Shown one piece after another: positions 42,578-51,115 of a DNA stretch of 64,000 nt (position 1 is the first letter of the stretch; every line of letters begins with the position of its first letter). This DNA is from Variovorax beijingensis (GTDB lineage Bacteria; Pseudomonadota; Gammaproteobacteria; Burkholderiales; Burkholderiaceae_C): the NCBI RefSeq assembly GCF_007828835.1, contig NZ_VIVL01000015.1, positions 1 through 64,000 on the forward strand, in the 5' to 3' direction. Made by a program: the position numbers and the translations under genes. The notes under the pieces are model-generated. The model searched no databases. It was not told where the DNA came from and was given only the letters and a program-made list of their open reading frames with translations.

Positions 42578-42867
42578 GGCGCCGTTGCGACGCCGAGTGC
42601 CCGGTCCAGTTCCTCGTCAGACACGAACTGGCCTGCCAAGGCCTGCCGCAGGCCGGTGATGGCGTCCTCGGCCAGCACAAGGCTGGCGTGCTCCGATTCG
42701 AGAGCATGGTAGTAATCCAGCCGGCGTGCATCGACCAAGGCAACGTAGCTCGCGCCGTTCTTGGTCAGCACTTTCTCCGAGCCGCTGCCGACCACGTCTT
42801 CGGCCAGTTCGGTGAGCCGGGCGCGCGCTTCGCTGATGGGAACAATGTCCGATGCTCTCAATGGCAT
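42574..42867 (-). CDS. Type II antitoxin, Phd/YefM family
   Basis: 97 aa, first gene of the toxin-antitoxin operon. N-terminal Phd DNA-binding domain IVPISEARARLTELAEDVVG, VLTKNGASYVALVDARRLDY; C-terminal ALAGQFVSDEELDRALG is the likely toxin-neutralising tail. A palindrome at 42879-42898, 11 bp upstream of the ATG, is the probable autoregulatory operator. Confidence 0.88.
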   Translation of the reverse strand: MPLRASDIVPISEARARLTELAEDVVGSGSEKVLTKNGASYVALVDARRLDYYHALESEHASLVLAEDAITGLRQALAGQFVSDEELDRALGVATAP

Positions 42868-42878
42868 ATTGCAGTATC

Positions 42879-42898
42879 CGTTAATGTTTGCTTTAACG
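42879..42898. promoter_or_regulatory. Antitoxin operator palindrome
   Basis: CGTTAA-N8-TTAACG, perfect 6-bp arms just upstream of the antitoxin ATG at 42867. AT-rich against its surroundings; expected site for the antitoxin/toxin complex. Confidence 0.6.
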
Positions 42899-42937
42899 TC
42901 AGTCTAGCGTCCAATCCTCCACCCTGCAAACGCCCAT

Positions 42938-43354
42938 TCACGCAAGCGCCATCGCCTCCACCTCGACCTTGAACCCGAAGTGCAGCGGCCCGGTCGGCAC
43001 GACGGCCCTGGCCGGGCGCGAGGGTCCGGCCCACTGCGCGTAGATCCTGTCGAAGGCCGGCCAGTTGGCGATGTCGTCGAGATAGACCCTCACCTGCAGC
43101 AGCTTGTCGATGCCCGAGCCGGCGGCCAGCAACGCCGCCTGCACGTTCGCCAGCGTCTGTGCCGCCTGCGCCTCGAAAGCCGCATCGGCCAGGCGCTCGC
43201 CGTCCGGCGTGATCGGCAGCTGCCCGGCGATGAAGACCAGGCCGCCGCCGATGGCAGCGTGGCTGTAGTGGCCGCCCGGCCTGGCCAGCGCGGGCACGGC
43301 GACATGGACCGGGCCCGGCATGTTGTGCGACTCGGCGGCGTTCTCACCAGCCAT
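42938..43354 (-). CDS. RidA family (YjgF/YER057c) imine deaminase
   Basis: 138 aa from ATG 43354, overlapping the previous gene by 11 nt. RidA features: HYSHAAIGGGLVFIAGQLPI, TPDGERLADAAFEAQAAQTL, LANVQAALLAAGSGIDKLLQ with VRVYLDDIANWPAF and the Arg of ARAVVPTGPLHFGFKVEVEA. RidA clears reactive enamine/imine products of PLP enzymes, which suits its place as last gene behind a PLP-dependent D-amino-acid enzyme. Confidence 0.9.
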   Translation of the reverse strand: MAGENAAESHNMPGPVHVAVPALARPGGHYSHAAIGGGLVFIAGQLPITPDGERLADAAFEAQAAQTLANVQAALLAAGSGIDKLLQVRVYLDDIANWPAFDRIYAQWAGPSRPARAVVPTGPLHFGFKVEVEAMALA

Positions 43355-44498
43355 GGAAACGCTCCCAGGTTTGCACCGTGCCGTCCGCGGCCAGCGCCTG
43401 GTAGGCGGGAAACTGCGCGCCGGTCGCGCAGGCATGGTTGGGCAATATGCGCAGCCGTGTGCCGACCGGAAAGCGCGCGACGATGTCCGTGTCCGCAGCG
43501 CCCTCGCGCGACAGGATGCCGTGCTCCTGGTTGGCGGCCGACAGCAGGTAGCCCTCGATCGGCATTCCGTCCACGGTGCACACCTGGCCATAGCCATAGT
43601 CGCGTTGCTGCCTGCCCGTGCCCCGGTCGCGGCTCATGGCCATCCAGCCGGCATCGACGATGGCCCAGCCCTTGTCGGCCTGGTGCCCGATGACGGTGGT
43701 GAGCACGCTCAGCGCAATGTCTTCGGTGCGGCAGACGCCCACGTTGCGCATCACCAGGTCGAAGAAGACATAGACGCCGGCGCGCAGTTCGGTGACGCCT
43801 TCCAGCGACGCGGCTTCCAGCGCCGTGGGGGTGGAGCCTGCCGAGACGATGGGGCACGGCAGGCCCGCTGCGCGCAGGCGTTCCGCAGCCTGCACGCAGC
43901 CGGCACGTTCCTGCTCGGCCAGGGCGGCCAGGGCCTCGGGCGTATGCAGTTCGTAGCTGGAGCCCGCATGCGTGAGCACGCCGGCCAGGCGCATGCCGCC
44001 CTCGTGCAGCATGCGGCCGACCTCGAGGAGGAGATCCTCGCCCGGCTTGATGCCGGAGCGGTGGCCGTCGGTGTCGATCTCGATGAGAACTTCGAACGCG
44101 TGGCCACGTGCGCGGCCGTACTCGGCGATGGCCCGTGCACCTTCGACGCTGTCGGTCAGGATCTGCAGCGCGCAGCCGCGCTGGCAGAGGTCCAGCGCAT
44201 GCGCGAGCCGGTGCGGCGCCATGCCGACGGCGTAGAGGATGTCGGTCACGCCGTGGGCGAAGAACTGGTCGGCCTCTTTCAGCGTCGACACCGTGATGCC
44301 CGCCGCGCCGGCGGCAAGCTGCGCGGCGACCACGTCGGCGCATTTGCTGGTCTTCACGTGCGGGCGAAAGCGCACGCCCAGCGCGTCGGCCTGCTGCTGC
44401 ATGCGCGCGATGTTCCGTTGCATGCGCGGCAGCGACACGATGGCTGCGGGGGTGTCGATGCTGGCCAGATCTTGGGAGATGTTCTGCATGTTGCTCAT
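43344..44498 (-). CDS. D-threonine aldolase/D-serine dehydratase-like PLP enzyme
   Basis: 384 aa from ATG 44498 (MSNMQN; ATG 44489 is an alternative). Fold-type III (alanine racemase-like) N-terminal barrel: DTPAAIVSLPRMQRNIARMQ, FRPHVKTSKCADVV with PLP Lys49, GVTDILYAVGMAPHRLAHAL, EIDTDGHRSGI. The C-terminal domain has LRILPNHACATGAQFPAYQ, the His/Cys metal ligands of this family. Cleaves or dehydrates a D-beta-hydroxy amino acid to an oxo product. Gene order HAD > Bug > this > RidA. Confidence 0.88.
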   Translation of the reverse strand: MSNMQNISQDLASIDTPAAIVSLPRMQRNIARMQQQADALGVRFRPHVKTSKCADVVAAQLAAGAAGITVSTLKEADQFFAHGVTDILYAVGMAPHRLAHALDLCQRGCALQILTDSVEGARAIAEYGRARGHAFEVLIEIDTDGHRSGIKPGEDLLLEVGRMLHEGGMRLAGVLTHAGSSYELHTPEALAALAEQERAGCVQAAERLRAAGLPCPIVSAGSTPTALEAASLEGVTELRAGVYVFFDLVMRNVGVCRTEDIALSVLTTVIGHQADKGWAIVDAGWMAMSRDRGTGRQQRDYGYGQVCTVDGMPIEGYLLSAANQEHGILSREGAADTDIVARFPVGTRLRILPNHACATGAQFPAYQALAADGTVQTWERFHGW

Positions 44499-44503
44499 TC
44501 GAA

Positions 44504-45490
44504 TCAATCCAGGTATTGGCCCTTGGCCTTGAGGGCCGGCACGTCGTCGCGGATGCCGCGCGCGATGAGGGCGGTGACGGCCGCGGGCATTGCATCGGCA
44601 GGCGCGGGCAGGTCGACGCCCAGTCCTTCCATCTGCTTGCGCAGCGCCGGGTCGGCGACCGCCTGCTGCAGCGCGCTCGTCAGCCTGGCGAGCACGGGCT
44701 GCGGCGTGCCGCGCGGGGCGAAGAAGGCGTTCCAGGAACGCACGTCCAGGGCATGGCCGGCTTCCGCGGCGGTGCCGATACGAGGCAGCCGCGCGAGGCG
44801 CGTGCCCGACAGTACCGCGATGGCCTTGATGCGCCCGCCGGCGATCTGCGGCAGTGCGGTGGTGGTCTGGTCGCACATGAAATCGGTCTGGCCGCCCATC
44901 AGGTCGTTGACCGCTGGCGCGACGCCCTTGTAGGGCACGTGCGTGGCGTTCTGGCCGAGGGAAGACAGCAGCAACACGCAGCCGTAGTGCGAGATCGACC
45001 CCACGCCCGCGCTGCCGTAGGAGGCCTTGTCCTTGTGCTTCGCCAGCCAGGCGCCGAACTCGCGCAGGTCGTTGGCCGGCAGATCGGCGCGGGCCAGCAG
45101 CAGCATCGGTGCCGCGCCCGCGGGGCCGATGGGCGCGAAGTCCGCGACAGGGTCGTAGGCCAGCTTCTTGTACAGCGCGAGGTTGGCCACGTGCGTGCCG
45201 ATGCCGCCGAACGAGATGGTGTAGCCGTCGGCGACGGCCTTGCTGGCCTTCGTCAGGCCGATGACGCCGTTGGCGCCGCCGAGGTTCTCGATGACGATGG
45301 GCTGGCCCAGCGGCGCAGCCATCTTCTGTGCGATGGCGCGGGCCAGTGCATCGCTGGGGCCCCCGGCAGGGAAAGGAACGATCAGCGTGACCGGGCGGTT
45401 CGGAAACGGCTGGGCGAAAGTGCCGGGCGCGGCCAGCAAGCCGGCGCAGAAGGCGACAAGGCTGCCGGCCAGGCGAAGAAAGCGGATCAT
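44504..45490 (-). CDS. Bug-type periplasmic solute-binding receptor (amino-acid locus)
   Basis: 328 aa. Sec signal MIRFLRLAGSLVAFCAGLLA, cut near TFA. Family marks: FPNRPVTLIVPFPAGGPSDA, IVIENLGGANGVIGLTKASK, THVPYKGVAPAVNDLMGGQT. Ends 5 bp before the D-threonine-aldolase-like gene, so the receptor probably binds that enzyme's substrate or a related D-hydroxy amino acid. AGGACC precedes the ATG at a long spacing. Confidence 0.92.
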   Translation of the reverse strand: MIRFLRLAGSLVAFCAGLLAAPGTFAQPFPNRPVTLIVPFPAGGPSDALARAIAQKMAAPLGQPIVIENLGGANGVIGLTKASKAVADGYTISFGGIGTHVANLALYKKLAYDPVADFAPIGPAGAAPMLLLARADLPANDLREFGAWLAKHKDKASYGSAGVGSISHYGCVLLLSSLGQNATHVPYKGVAPAVNDLMGGQTDFMCDQTTTALPQIAGGRIKAIAVLSGTRLARLPRIGTAAEAGHALDVRSWNAFFAPRGTPQPVLARLTSALQQAVADPALRKQMEGLGVDLPAPADAMPAAVTALIARGIRDDVPALKAKGQYLD

Positions 45491-45518
45491 CGACAAGGTC
45501 CTGGGGTGGTGGGTTGAA

Positions 45519-46193
45519 TCAGGAAGCGGCCGGCCGGAAGCCGCGCAGCCATGGCAGCGCGCCGTCGAGCGCGGGCGACTCGACCTCCGCCAACGGCGCG
45601 CCTTCGGGCCGGTCGAGGCCGGCGCGGTTGTGCCAGTAGGTACGCAGGCCGACGCTGGCGGTGCCGAACATGTCGTAGCCGGAGCCGGCAACGAAGGCCG
45701 CCTCGCCCGGCTGCACGTCCAGCCGCTCCAGGGCCAGCCGGTAGGGCCTGGGGTCGGGCTTGTAGAAGCCCGCTTCCTCGGAGGTCACGACCACGTCCCA
45801 GTCGATGCCCAGGCGTTCGGCAGCGCGTTCGCCCAGGCGCCGCGAGCAGTTGGTCACCACGGCCAGCTTGCAGTGGGGCTGAAGCGCCCGCAGCAGTTCG
45901 GTGGCGCCGCTCCAGGCAGGCAGTTCATCCCAACGGTCGTCCAGCGACTGCGGGGCGCTCGCGGGCAACCCCACGGCGGCGGCGGCCTGCCGCACCAGGT
46001 CTTCGTAGGGCACGTAGGCGCCGCAGCCATAGGTGAGCCGCAGGTATTCGGCGCGCCAGGCGCGGCCCATCCGCTCGGAGCCGGCAGCCGCGTTCCAGAC
46101 GGTCCACGAGTCGAGCAGCGCGGTGAGCAGGTCGAACAGCACGGCCCGGGGATAGCGTCCGGCCGCGGCATGGGGAGTCGAAGTGTTTTGCAT
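45519..46193 (-). CDS. HAD-superfamily hydrolase (haloacid dehalogenase-like)
   Basis: 224 aa from ATG 46193 (a GTG at 46202 is the alternative). Motif I AVLFDLLTALLDSWTVWN keeps the nucleophile Asp but has Leu-Leu-Thr in place of the usual D-x-G/Y-T spacing, so the second Asp is missing; motif II AVVTNCSRRLG, motif III Lys in EEAGFYKPDPRPYRLAL, motif IV VAGSGYDMFGTASVGLRTYW. Resembles 2-haloacid dehalogenases, though substrate is unknown. First gene of the operon leading to RidA; divergent from LysR. Confidence 0.82.
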   Translation of the reverse strand: MQNTSTPHAAAGRYPRAVLFDLLTALLDSWTVWNAAAGSERMGRAWRAEYLRLTYGCGAYVPYEDLVRQAAAAVGLPASAPQSLDDRWDELPAWSGATELLRALQPHCKLAVVTNCSRRLGERAAERLGIDWDVVVTSEEAGFYKPDPRPYRLALERLDVQPGEAAFVAGSGYDMFGTASVGLRTYWHNRAGLDRPEGAPLAEVESPALDGALPWLRGFRPAAS

Positions 46194-46265
46194 GGCGCTC
46201 ACTTTAGGTGTGCCAGGGCGTCTTCGAGCTTCACTCTTGCGTCATCAATAGTTAAGCTCTGCTGA

Positions 46266-47192
46266 ATGATGCAGATCGAAGACCTTCGCCTGGCTGCCGC
46301 GCTGCTGCGCGAGAGCTCGCTCAGCGCGGCTGCGCGCTCGCTGGGTGTCACGCCGCCCGCGCTGTCGATGCGCCTGCGCAAGCTCGAGGCCTCGCTGGGC
46401 CTGGCGCTGGCCCACCGCACGTCGCGCAAGCTGCACCTGACCTCCGAAGGCGAACGGTTCGGGCGCGAGGCCTATGAACTTTTGCTGAAGTTCGACGGCC
46501 TGCGCGAATCCCTGCAGCGCGACGACCGGCGCCTGAGCGGAACGCTGCGCGTGGCCGCGTCCTTCGGCTATGGCCGCACGCACGTCGCGCCATGGCTGTC
46601 CCGTTTCTCCCGCCTGCATCCGGCCCTGCGGCTGCAACTGGACCTGCGCGAAACGCCGTGGCCCGACAAGCACGATTCCGACGCGGTGGTGCACGTGGGC
46701 GCAGTGCGCGACTCCTCATGGGTGGCGCACACGCTCGCTTCCAACGAACGGTGGCTGTGCGCGAGCCCCGGCTACCTGCGCGAGCACGGCACGCCCCGCA
46801 ATCCGGCGGACCTGGCCTACCACGCCTGCATCTGCATCCGCGAGAACGACGAGGACGTGACGCTGTGGCACATGCGGCCCGCGGGCAGCGGCGCTCGCAA
46901 GAGCGAGACGCTGCGCATCAACCCGGCCTTCGTCAGCAACGACGGCAGCGTGGCGCGCCAGTGGGCCGAGGACGGCCTGGGCATCGTGCTGCGCTCCCAA
47001 TGGGATGCCGCCGAGGCGCTGGCCGCCGGCCGCCTCGAGCGCGTGATGGCGGACTGGGAATTCGGCGCGGCCCCGGTGGTGGTGCTCGTGCCCACGCGCA
47101 AGGGGCGCAGCGCGCGGGTGCAGGCGCTGGTCAGTTTTCTTTTGGAAGCGGCGGGTCGATCGGACGGGCGCGGCGCCGGGTCGCCCCCGTGA
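46266..47192 (+). CDS. LysR-family regulator of the HAD-Bug-PLP-RidA operon
   Basis: 308 aa. HTH: QIEDLRLAAALLRESSLSAA, ARSLGVTPPALSMRLRKLEA, SLGLALAHRTSRKLHLTSEG. Effector domain LRVAASFGYGRTHVAPWLSR with FVSNDGSVARQWAEDGLGIV. Divergent from the HAD gene with 72 bp between, which is the usual target arrangement. Its last 60 bases overlap a small minus-strand frame (47131-47289). Confidence 0.9.
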   Translation: MMQIEDLRLAAALLRESSLSAAARSLGVTPPALSMRLRKLEASLGLALAHRTSRKLHLTSEGERFGREAYELLLKFDGLRESLQRDDRRLSGTLRVAASFGYGRTHVAPWLSRFSRLHPALRLQLDLRETPWPDKHDSDAVVHVGAVRDSSWVAHTLASNERWLCASPGYLREHGTPRNPADLAYHACICIRENDEDVTLWHMRPAGSGARKSETLRINPAFVSNDGSVARQWAEDGLGIVLRSQWDAAEALAAGRLERVMADWEFGAAPVVVLVPTRKGRSARVQALVSFLLEAAGRSDGRGAGSPP

Positions 47193-47289
47193 ATCCGCTG
47201 GCGGCGATGCATTGGCAGCTCACCGGGTTGCGCACTTCATGCGCGAAGCCGCCCGCAAGGAAGAGGAGCGCGAACCAGAGCTTCTTCAT
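47131..47289 (-). CDS. Tiny exported peptide coupled to the redoxin gene
   Basis: 52 codons from ATG 47289, one base after the redoxin stop (TGA-G-ATG). Product begins MKKLWFALLFLAGGFAHEVR, a clear signal-type sequence, then NPVSCQCIAASGF and an Arg/Pro-rich end that overlaps the LysR 3' end antisense. Probably the start of a truncated gene; might be a genuine small exported protein. Confidence 0.3.
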   Translation of the reverse strand: MKKLWFALLFLAGGFAHEVRNPVSCQCIAASGFTGATRRRARPIDPPLPKEN

Positions 47290-47290
47290 C

Positions 47291-47854
47291 TCAGCTTCCC
47301 GCCGCCGGCGCCGGTTCGGCCAGCAGCGACTGGATCTTTTTCTCGGTGGTGCCGTAGCTGCCTTCGCCGAAGTGCGAATAGACGATCTTTCCCTGCTTGT
47401 CGATCAGGTAGACCGCGGGCCAGTACTGGTTGTTGAAGGCCTTCCAGGTGGCGTAGTGGTTGTCTTGCGCAACGGCGTGCTTGATCTGCAGCCGGCTGAT
47501 CGCGTCCTGCACGTTCTTGGTGGACTTCTCGTACGCGAACTCCGGCGTGTGCACGCCCACGACGACGAGGCCCTGGTCCTTGTACTTCTCGTTCCACGCC
47601 TGGACATGGGGCAGGTGGTTGAGGCAGTTGATGCAGGTGTAGGTCCAGAAGTCGACGAGCACGACCTTGCCGCGCAGGTCCTGCAGCTTCAGCGGCTGGG
47701 AGTTGAGCCAGTGGTCGATGTTCTGGAACTCGGGCGCGATCTGCGCAACGCCGGCGGGAATCTCACCTCCCGGCGGCGTTGCCGCCGCGGTGAGTATGCC
47801 GACCGAGGCCGCAACAGCCGCCACGCCGATCAGCACGTTGGATCTCATGGTCAC
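47291..47854 (-). CDS. TlpA/DipZ-like periplasmic thioredoxin
   Basis: 187 aa from GTG 47854 (GGAG 6 nt upstream; ATG 47848 possible). N-terminal membrane anchor or signal VLIGVAAVAASVGILTAAAT, then redoxin domain: LKLQDLRGKVVLVDFWTYTC with active site C74-I-N-C77, HLPHVQAWNEKYKDQGLVVV and GVHTPEFAYEKS, cis-Pro region QYWPAVYLIDKQGKIVYSHF. Typical of periplasmic thiol-disulfide exchange. Second gene after a small exported protein (15 bp gap). Confidence 0.88.
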   Translation of the reverse strand: MTMRSNVLIGVAAVAASVGILTAAATPPGGEIPAGVAQIAPEFQNIDHWLNSQPLKLQDLRGKVVLVDFWTYTCINCLNHLPHVQAWNEKYKDQGLVVVGVHTPEFAYEKSTKNVQDAISRLQIKHAVAQDNHYATWKAFNNQYWPAVYLIDKQGKIVYSHFGEGSYGTTEKKIQSLLAEPAPAAGS

Positions 47855-47869
47855 GGTGAGCTCCGGCGT

Positions 47870-48253
47870 TCAGCGCAAGATGACGCCGTCGGCGATGCCC
47901 GCCTGGCGCGTGGGGAGCACCCCGTGGATGCCGTACTGCGCGGGCACCCGGCTGTTGACGAAGGCCTCGACATAGAGGTTCTGGGCCGGCGCGTGAGCGA
48001 GTGCGCGGGCTTCGGCCTGCACTGCCGAGCGGTCGAGCGTGGACGCGAGCGCCGCAACCACACCTGAGGAGGCGCCATCGGCATAGGGATCTGCGGAGTG
48101 CGCGGCCGCGACGGCCTGGGCGCGAACGTCGCTGCGGCTGAGCGTCGAGTGCGTCTGCAACACGCCTTGGTATTCCTCGGCATGGGCTTGCGCTCCAACG
48201 AGAGCGGCAAGGACCGAGAACGAGGCAGCACTGGCAATGCGAGAGAACTTCAT
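47870..48253 (-). CDS. DUF4148-like small exported protein
   Basis: 127 aa. Signal MKFSRIASAASFSVLAALVG then AQAHA, cut site AHA-EE. Mature part: YQGVLQTHSTLSRSDVRAQA, VAAAHSADPYADG, TLDRSAVQAEARALAHAP with two S/DR-AV-AEA repeats typical of the DUF4148-like proteins abundant in Burkholderiales. Function unknown; periplasmic. Confidence 0.75.
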   Translation of the reverse strand: MKFSRIASAASFSVLAALVGAQAHAEEYQGVLQTHSTLSRSDVRAQAVAAAHSADPYADGASSGVVAALASTLDRSAVQAEARALAHAPAQNLYVEAFVNSRVPAQYGIHGVLPTRQAGIADGVILR

Positions 48254-48369
48254 GGTGATTCCTTGGTAGTGAAGTGAGCTTGGGTAGGGGGCGAATGAAT
48301 TGTTCGCTGCGCCCTCCCCTTCCGGCGCACATTGCGTATGCCTATGTGTCGGCCCTGGAATTGCACACA

Positions 48370-48918
48370 CTACGTTTCCAAGTCGTCGAAACAGGACCGG
48401 GCATTCAGCCGGCCAGCGCGCCCTCCATCGGACTTCGCCAGCGCTTCTTCGAGAAAGTCCAGGCGGTCCTGTCCCCAGAAGAGTTCCTCGCGGAAGACGT
48501 AGCTCGGCGAGCCGAACACCCCTGCTGAAACCGCGCGGTCGGTCAGTGCGGCGTAGGAGCGGGCCACCTCGTCGGTGCGCGCCTGGCTGATCCGGGCCTG
48601 GGCGTCGAGACCGCAGGCTTGCAGGATCTCGGCGAGTGTCTGCGGACTCGAGATGTCCAGGTCGGCACACCATTGGGCGTGCAGGATGGCCTTGTAGAGC
48701 GGCACGACGTCGTGGCCCGCAGCGCCTGCCGCGATGACGATGCATGAAGCCAGAGTCGCATCGGGGCACATGAACTTCGGTTGCGGGTTCACATGCATGC
48801 CAAGGCGCCGGCACCAGCGCCGCAGTTCCGCCACCCGGTAGGCCTGCCGCTCGGGCGCGTGCAGCGGCAGCAGCACGCCGCCCGTGCGCGCGTACACCGC
48901 CGGCAGGTCCACGAGCAT
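48370..48918 (-). pseudogene. 2-hydroxychromene-2-carboxylate isomerase-like (DsbA fold), N-terminally truncated
   Basis: From ATG 48918 the 182 aa match the body of DsbA-fold GSH-dependent isomerases: MLVDLPAVYARTGGVLLPLH, RWCRRLGMHVNPQPKF, and late AGVFGSPSYVFREELFWGQD with RLDFLEEAL. The defining N-terminal strand with F-D-F-x-S-P-Y is missing; the frame upstream (REIRANPGRPTLDFRY) stays open but has no start and no such motif. So about 30 residues are lost, probably by the event that left the palindromes at 49011-49029 next to it. Confidence 0.6.
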
Positions 48919-49010
48919 GTAGCGGAAGTCGAGTGTCGGCCGCCCAGGGTTTGCCCGGATCTCACGGAAGAGCTTCTTGTTGACAGGTGGCTGGCGGTGA
49001 CATAGTCTTC

Positions 49011-49029
49011 GTTTACTAAACGATCGTTT
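49011..49029. promoter_or_regulatory. Double palindrome, orphan TetR-type operator
   Basis: GTTTA-C-TAAAC (49011-49021) overlaps AAACGATCGTTT (49018-49029), both perfect. The motif resembles TetR-family operators. No TetR gene is adjacent; nearest are at 52852 and 36433. AT-rich against flanks. Confidence 0.45.
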
Positions 49030-49250
49030 TGCAAATGCCGCAAGTGCCCCGCTCCGTGCCCGCAGCTGCTATCTCTTTGCCCGCGCAACAGTCGGCCGGT
49101 TGATGCGCCACCGGAAGTCATTGCTGCGCCCCAGTGCGATTGGAGACGTCTTGATGGGTTCGAAGCTGTCCACGCCATCACCGATGTGTATGCATGAATC
49201 TTTTATTCACAACACTTCGCCGGCTTTCTGACCGGCACACGGAGACAAAC

Positions 49251-50240
49251 ATGAAAACTCTGACTCGCAGATTCTTTGATGCCGCTCTTGTCGCGGTCGC
49301 GCTTTGCGGCGGCGCTGCCGCGGCCGCGCAGCCCTATCCGAACAAAGCCATCCTGGTAAAAGTCGCTTACCCGGCTGGGTTCGGCGTCGACGCTTCGGTA
49401 CGGCCGTCCACGCCCGTTCTGCAGCGCGCCCTCGGGCAGACCCTCGTGATCGAAAACATGCCCGGGGCGAACGGCTCCATCGCAGCGATGAACGTGTTGA
49501 ACGCCGCGCCCGACGGATACACGCTGCTCGCCACTGCCGGTCCGGATCTGGTGGTGGCGCCGCTCACTCTCGCTTCGGCGAAGTACGCGTCCGACAGCTT
49601 CAAGCTCATCGGATCATTCGGGAGCGCGGACATGGTCCTCGTCAGCCATCCCGACCGCCCTTTCAACAACCTCGGCGCGCTCCTCGAGCAGATGCAAAAG
49701 CCGGGCGCGAAGGAGTTGTCCATTGCGCACTGGGGCCAGGGCACCCTCGCTCATCTTGCGGCCGCCGAACTGCAGGGGCGCGTCGGTGTCAAGCTGCTGG
49801 AGGTTCCGTACAAAGGCATCGCACCCATCGCCACGGCCGTGGGCGGTGGCGAAGTCGACCTCGCATTTGTTCCTCTCGCGGGACCGATCCTGGGAATGAT
49901 CCAGACGGGGCGGATCAAGGCCATCGCCATCGCGAGCACGAAGCGACATCCGCTCCTGCCGGACCTCGCGACGCTGAGCGAGCACGCACGGTTCAAGAAC
50001 TTCGAATTCGGCATCTGGACGGGCTTGTTCGCGCCCGCGCGCGCACCCGATGCCGTCGTCGCACGCCTGAGCAAGGCCTTCCACGAGTGGAACGAGAGTC
50101 CGGAATTCGTCGCGCTTGCGACGGCACAGGGCTTGCGCAAGCTGGACTCCATGACGCCGCAGCAGGCAGCGGCCTTCTTGCGTACAGAGAGCGACAAGTT
50201 CGTCAGCATCGCGAAGACCCTCAATCTGGTGGCGCAATAG
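49251..50240 (+). CDS. Bug-type periplasmic solute-binding receptor (flavin reductase-linked)
   Basis: 329 aa from ATG 49251 with GGAG 6 nt upstream. Signal MKTLTRRFFDAALVAVALCG GAAAAAQ, cut near AAA-QPYP. Family marks: YPNKAILVKVAYPAGFGVDA, LVIENMPGANGSIAAMNVLN, APDGYTLLATAG, LLEVPYKGIAPIATAVGGGE, HPLLPDLATLSEHARFKNFE. More diverged in the first loop than the other four Bug proteins here. Followed after 30 bp by a flavin reductase-like gene. Confidence 0.92.
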   Translation: MKTLTRRFFDAALVAVALCGGAAAAAQPYPNKAILVKVAYPAGFGVDASVRPSTPVLQRALGQTLVIENMPGANGSIAAMNVLNAAPDGYTLLATAGPDLVVAPLTLASAKYASDSFKLIGSFGSADMVLVSHPDRPFNNLGALLEQMQKPGAKELSIAHWGQGTLAHLAAAELQGRVGVKLLEVPYKGIAPIATAVGGGEVDLAFVPLAGPILGMIQTGRIKAIAIASTKRHPLLPDLATLSEHARFKNFEFGIWTGLFAPARAPDAVVARLSKAFHEWNESPEFVALATAQGLRKLDSMTPQQAAAFLRTESDKFVSIAKTLNLVAQ

Positions 50241-50270
50241 CGCTGCCGCGCGGAAAAGCAGGCCCATACG

Positions 50271-50927
50271 ATGACAGTTCGAGACTTTCACTACTACGAG
50301 CCCGCCAAGGGCCACGGGTTGAGCCACAACCCGCTCAATGCGCTGGTGGCCCCGCGGCCCATCGGCTGGATCTCGTCGCGCGACGCACAGGGGCGGGTCA
50401 ATCTCGCGCCCTACAGTTTCTTCAACGCGTTCAACTACGACCCACCGATCATCGGGTTTTCTTCGATCGCCTGGAAAGACAGCGTTCAAAACGCGTCGGA
50501 AACGCGGGAGTTCACCTGGAACCTGGTCACCCGCGAGCTGGGTGATCAGATGAACCAGACCTCATCACCGCTTCCGCACGGCGAGGACGAGTTTCCGCTC
50601 GCCGGCCTCACGGCCGTGCCGGGTCGCATGGTCAACGTCCCGCGGGTGGGCGAAAGCCGCGCAGCCATGGAATGCAAGGTGATCGACATCGTGCAGTTCC
50701 GGAACACCGATGGCGACAAGGTCAGTGGCTGGCTCGTATTGGGCGAGGTGGTGGCCGTATACATCGACAAGGCACTCCTCAAAGACGGCGTATATCAGAC
50801 AGCCGAGGCCTATCCGATCATGCGGTCCGGCGGACTGAATGACTATGTCCAGGTCTCGCCAGACAGTGTCTTTCAGATCGCGCGGCTCGCCGGCGCCAGC
50901 AGCCCCTCGTCGCATGGCAAGGGATAG
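50271..50927 (+). CDS. Flavin reductase (FMN-binding split barrel) family protein
   Basis: 218 aa. Flavin reductase-like domain: NALVAPRPIGWISSRDAQGR, VNLAPYSFFNAFNYDPPIIG, FSSIAWKDSVQNASETREFT and WNLVTRELGDQMNQTSS. The 'APRPIGW-SS-D--G--NLAPYSFFN' pattern is the usual signature. Could supply reduced flavin to an oxygenase or itself act on the substrate. Second gene after a Bug receptor. Confidence 0.88.
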   Translation: MTVRDFHYYEPAKGHGLSHNPLNALVAPRPIGWISSRDAQGRVNLAPYSFFNAFNYDPPIIGFSSIAWKDSVQNASETREFTWNLVTRELGDQMNQTSSPLPHGEDEFPLAGLTAVPGRMVNVPRVGESRAAMECKVIDIVQFRNTDGDKVSGWLVLGEVVAVYIDKALLKDGVYQTAEAYPIMRSGGLNDYVQVSPDSVFQIARLAGASSPSSHGKG

Positions 50928-51115
50928 CAATACGCCAAGACGGCGCAGGCTGAGCGTACGGCAATCACACCGCTCGGCAGGCCATGACGGTCGCCGCGGG
51001 TTGCGCTGAGCAAACTCCATCAGAGCGCAGGTCAATCGCCAGCGGAGAGCCGTCTCGTTCAATCGAGCGCGCCCCACCGACCGCGTTGCTCAAGACCCAA
51101 CCAGGCAGGCTCGGA

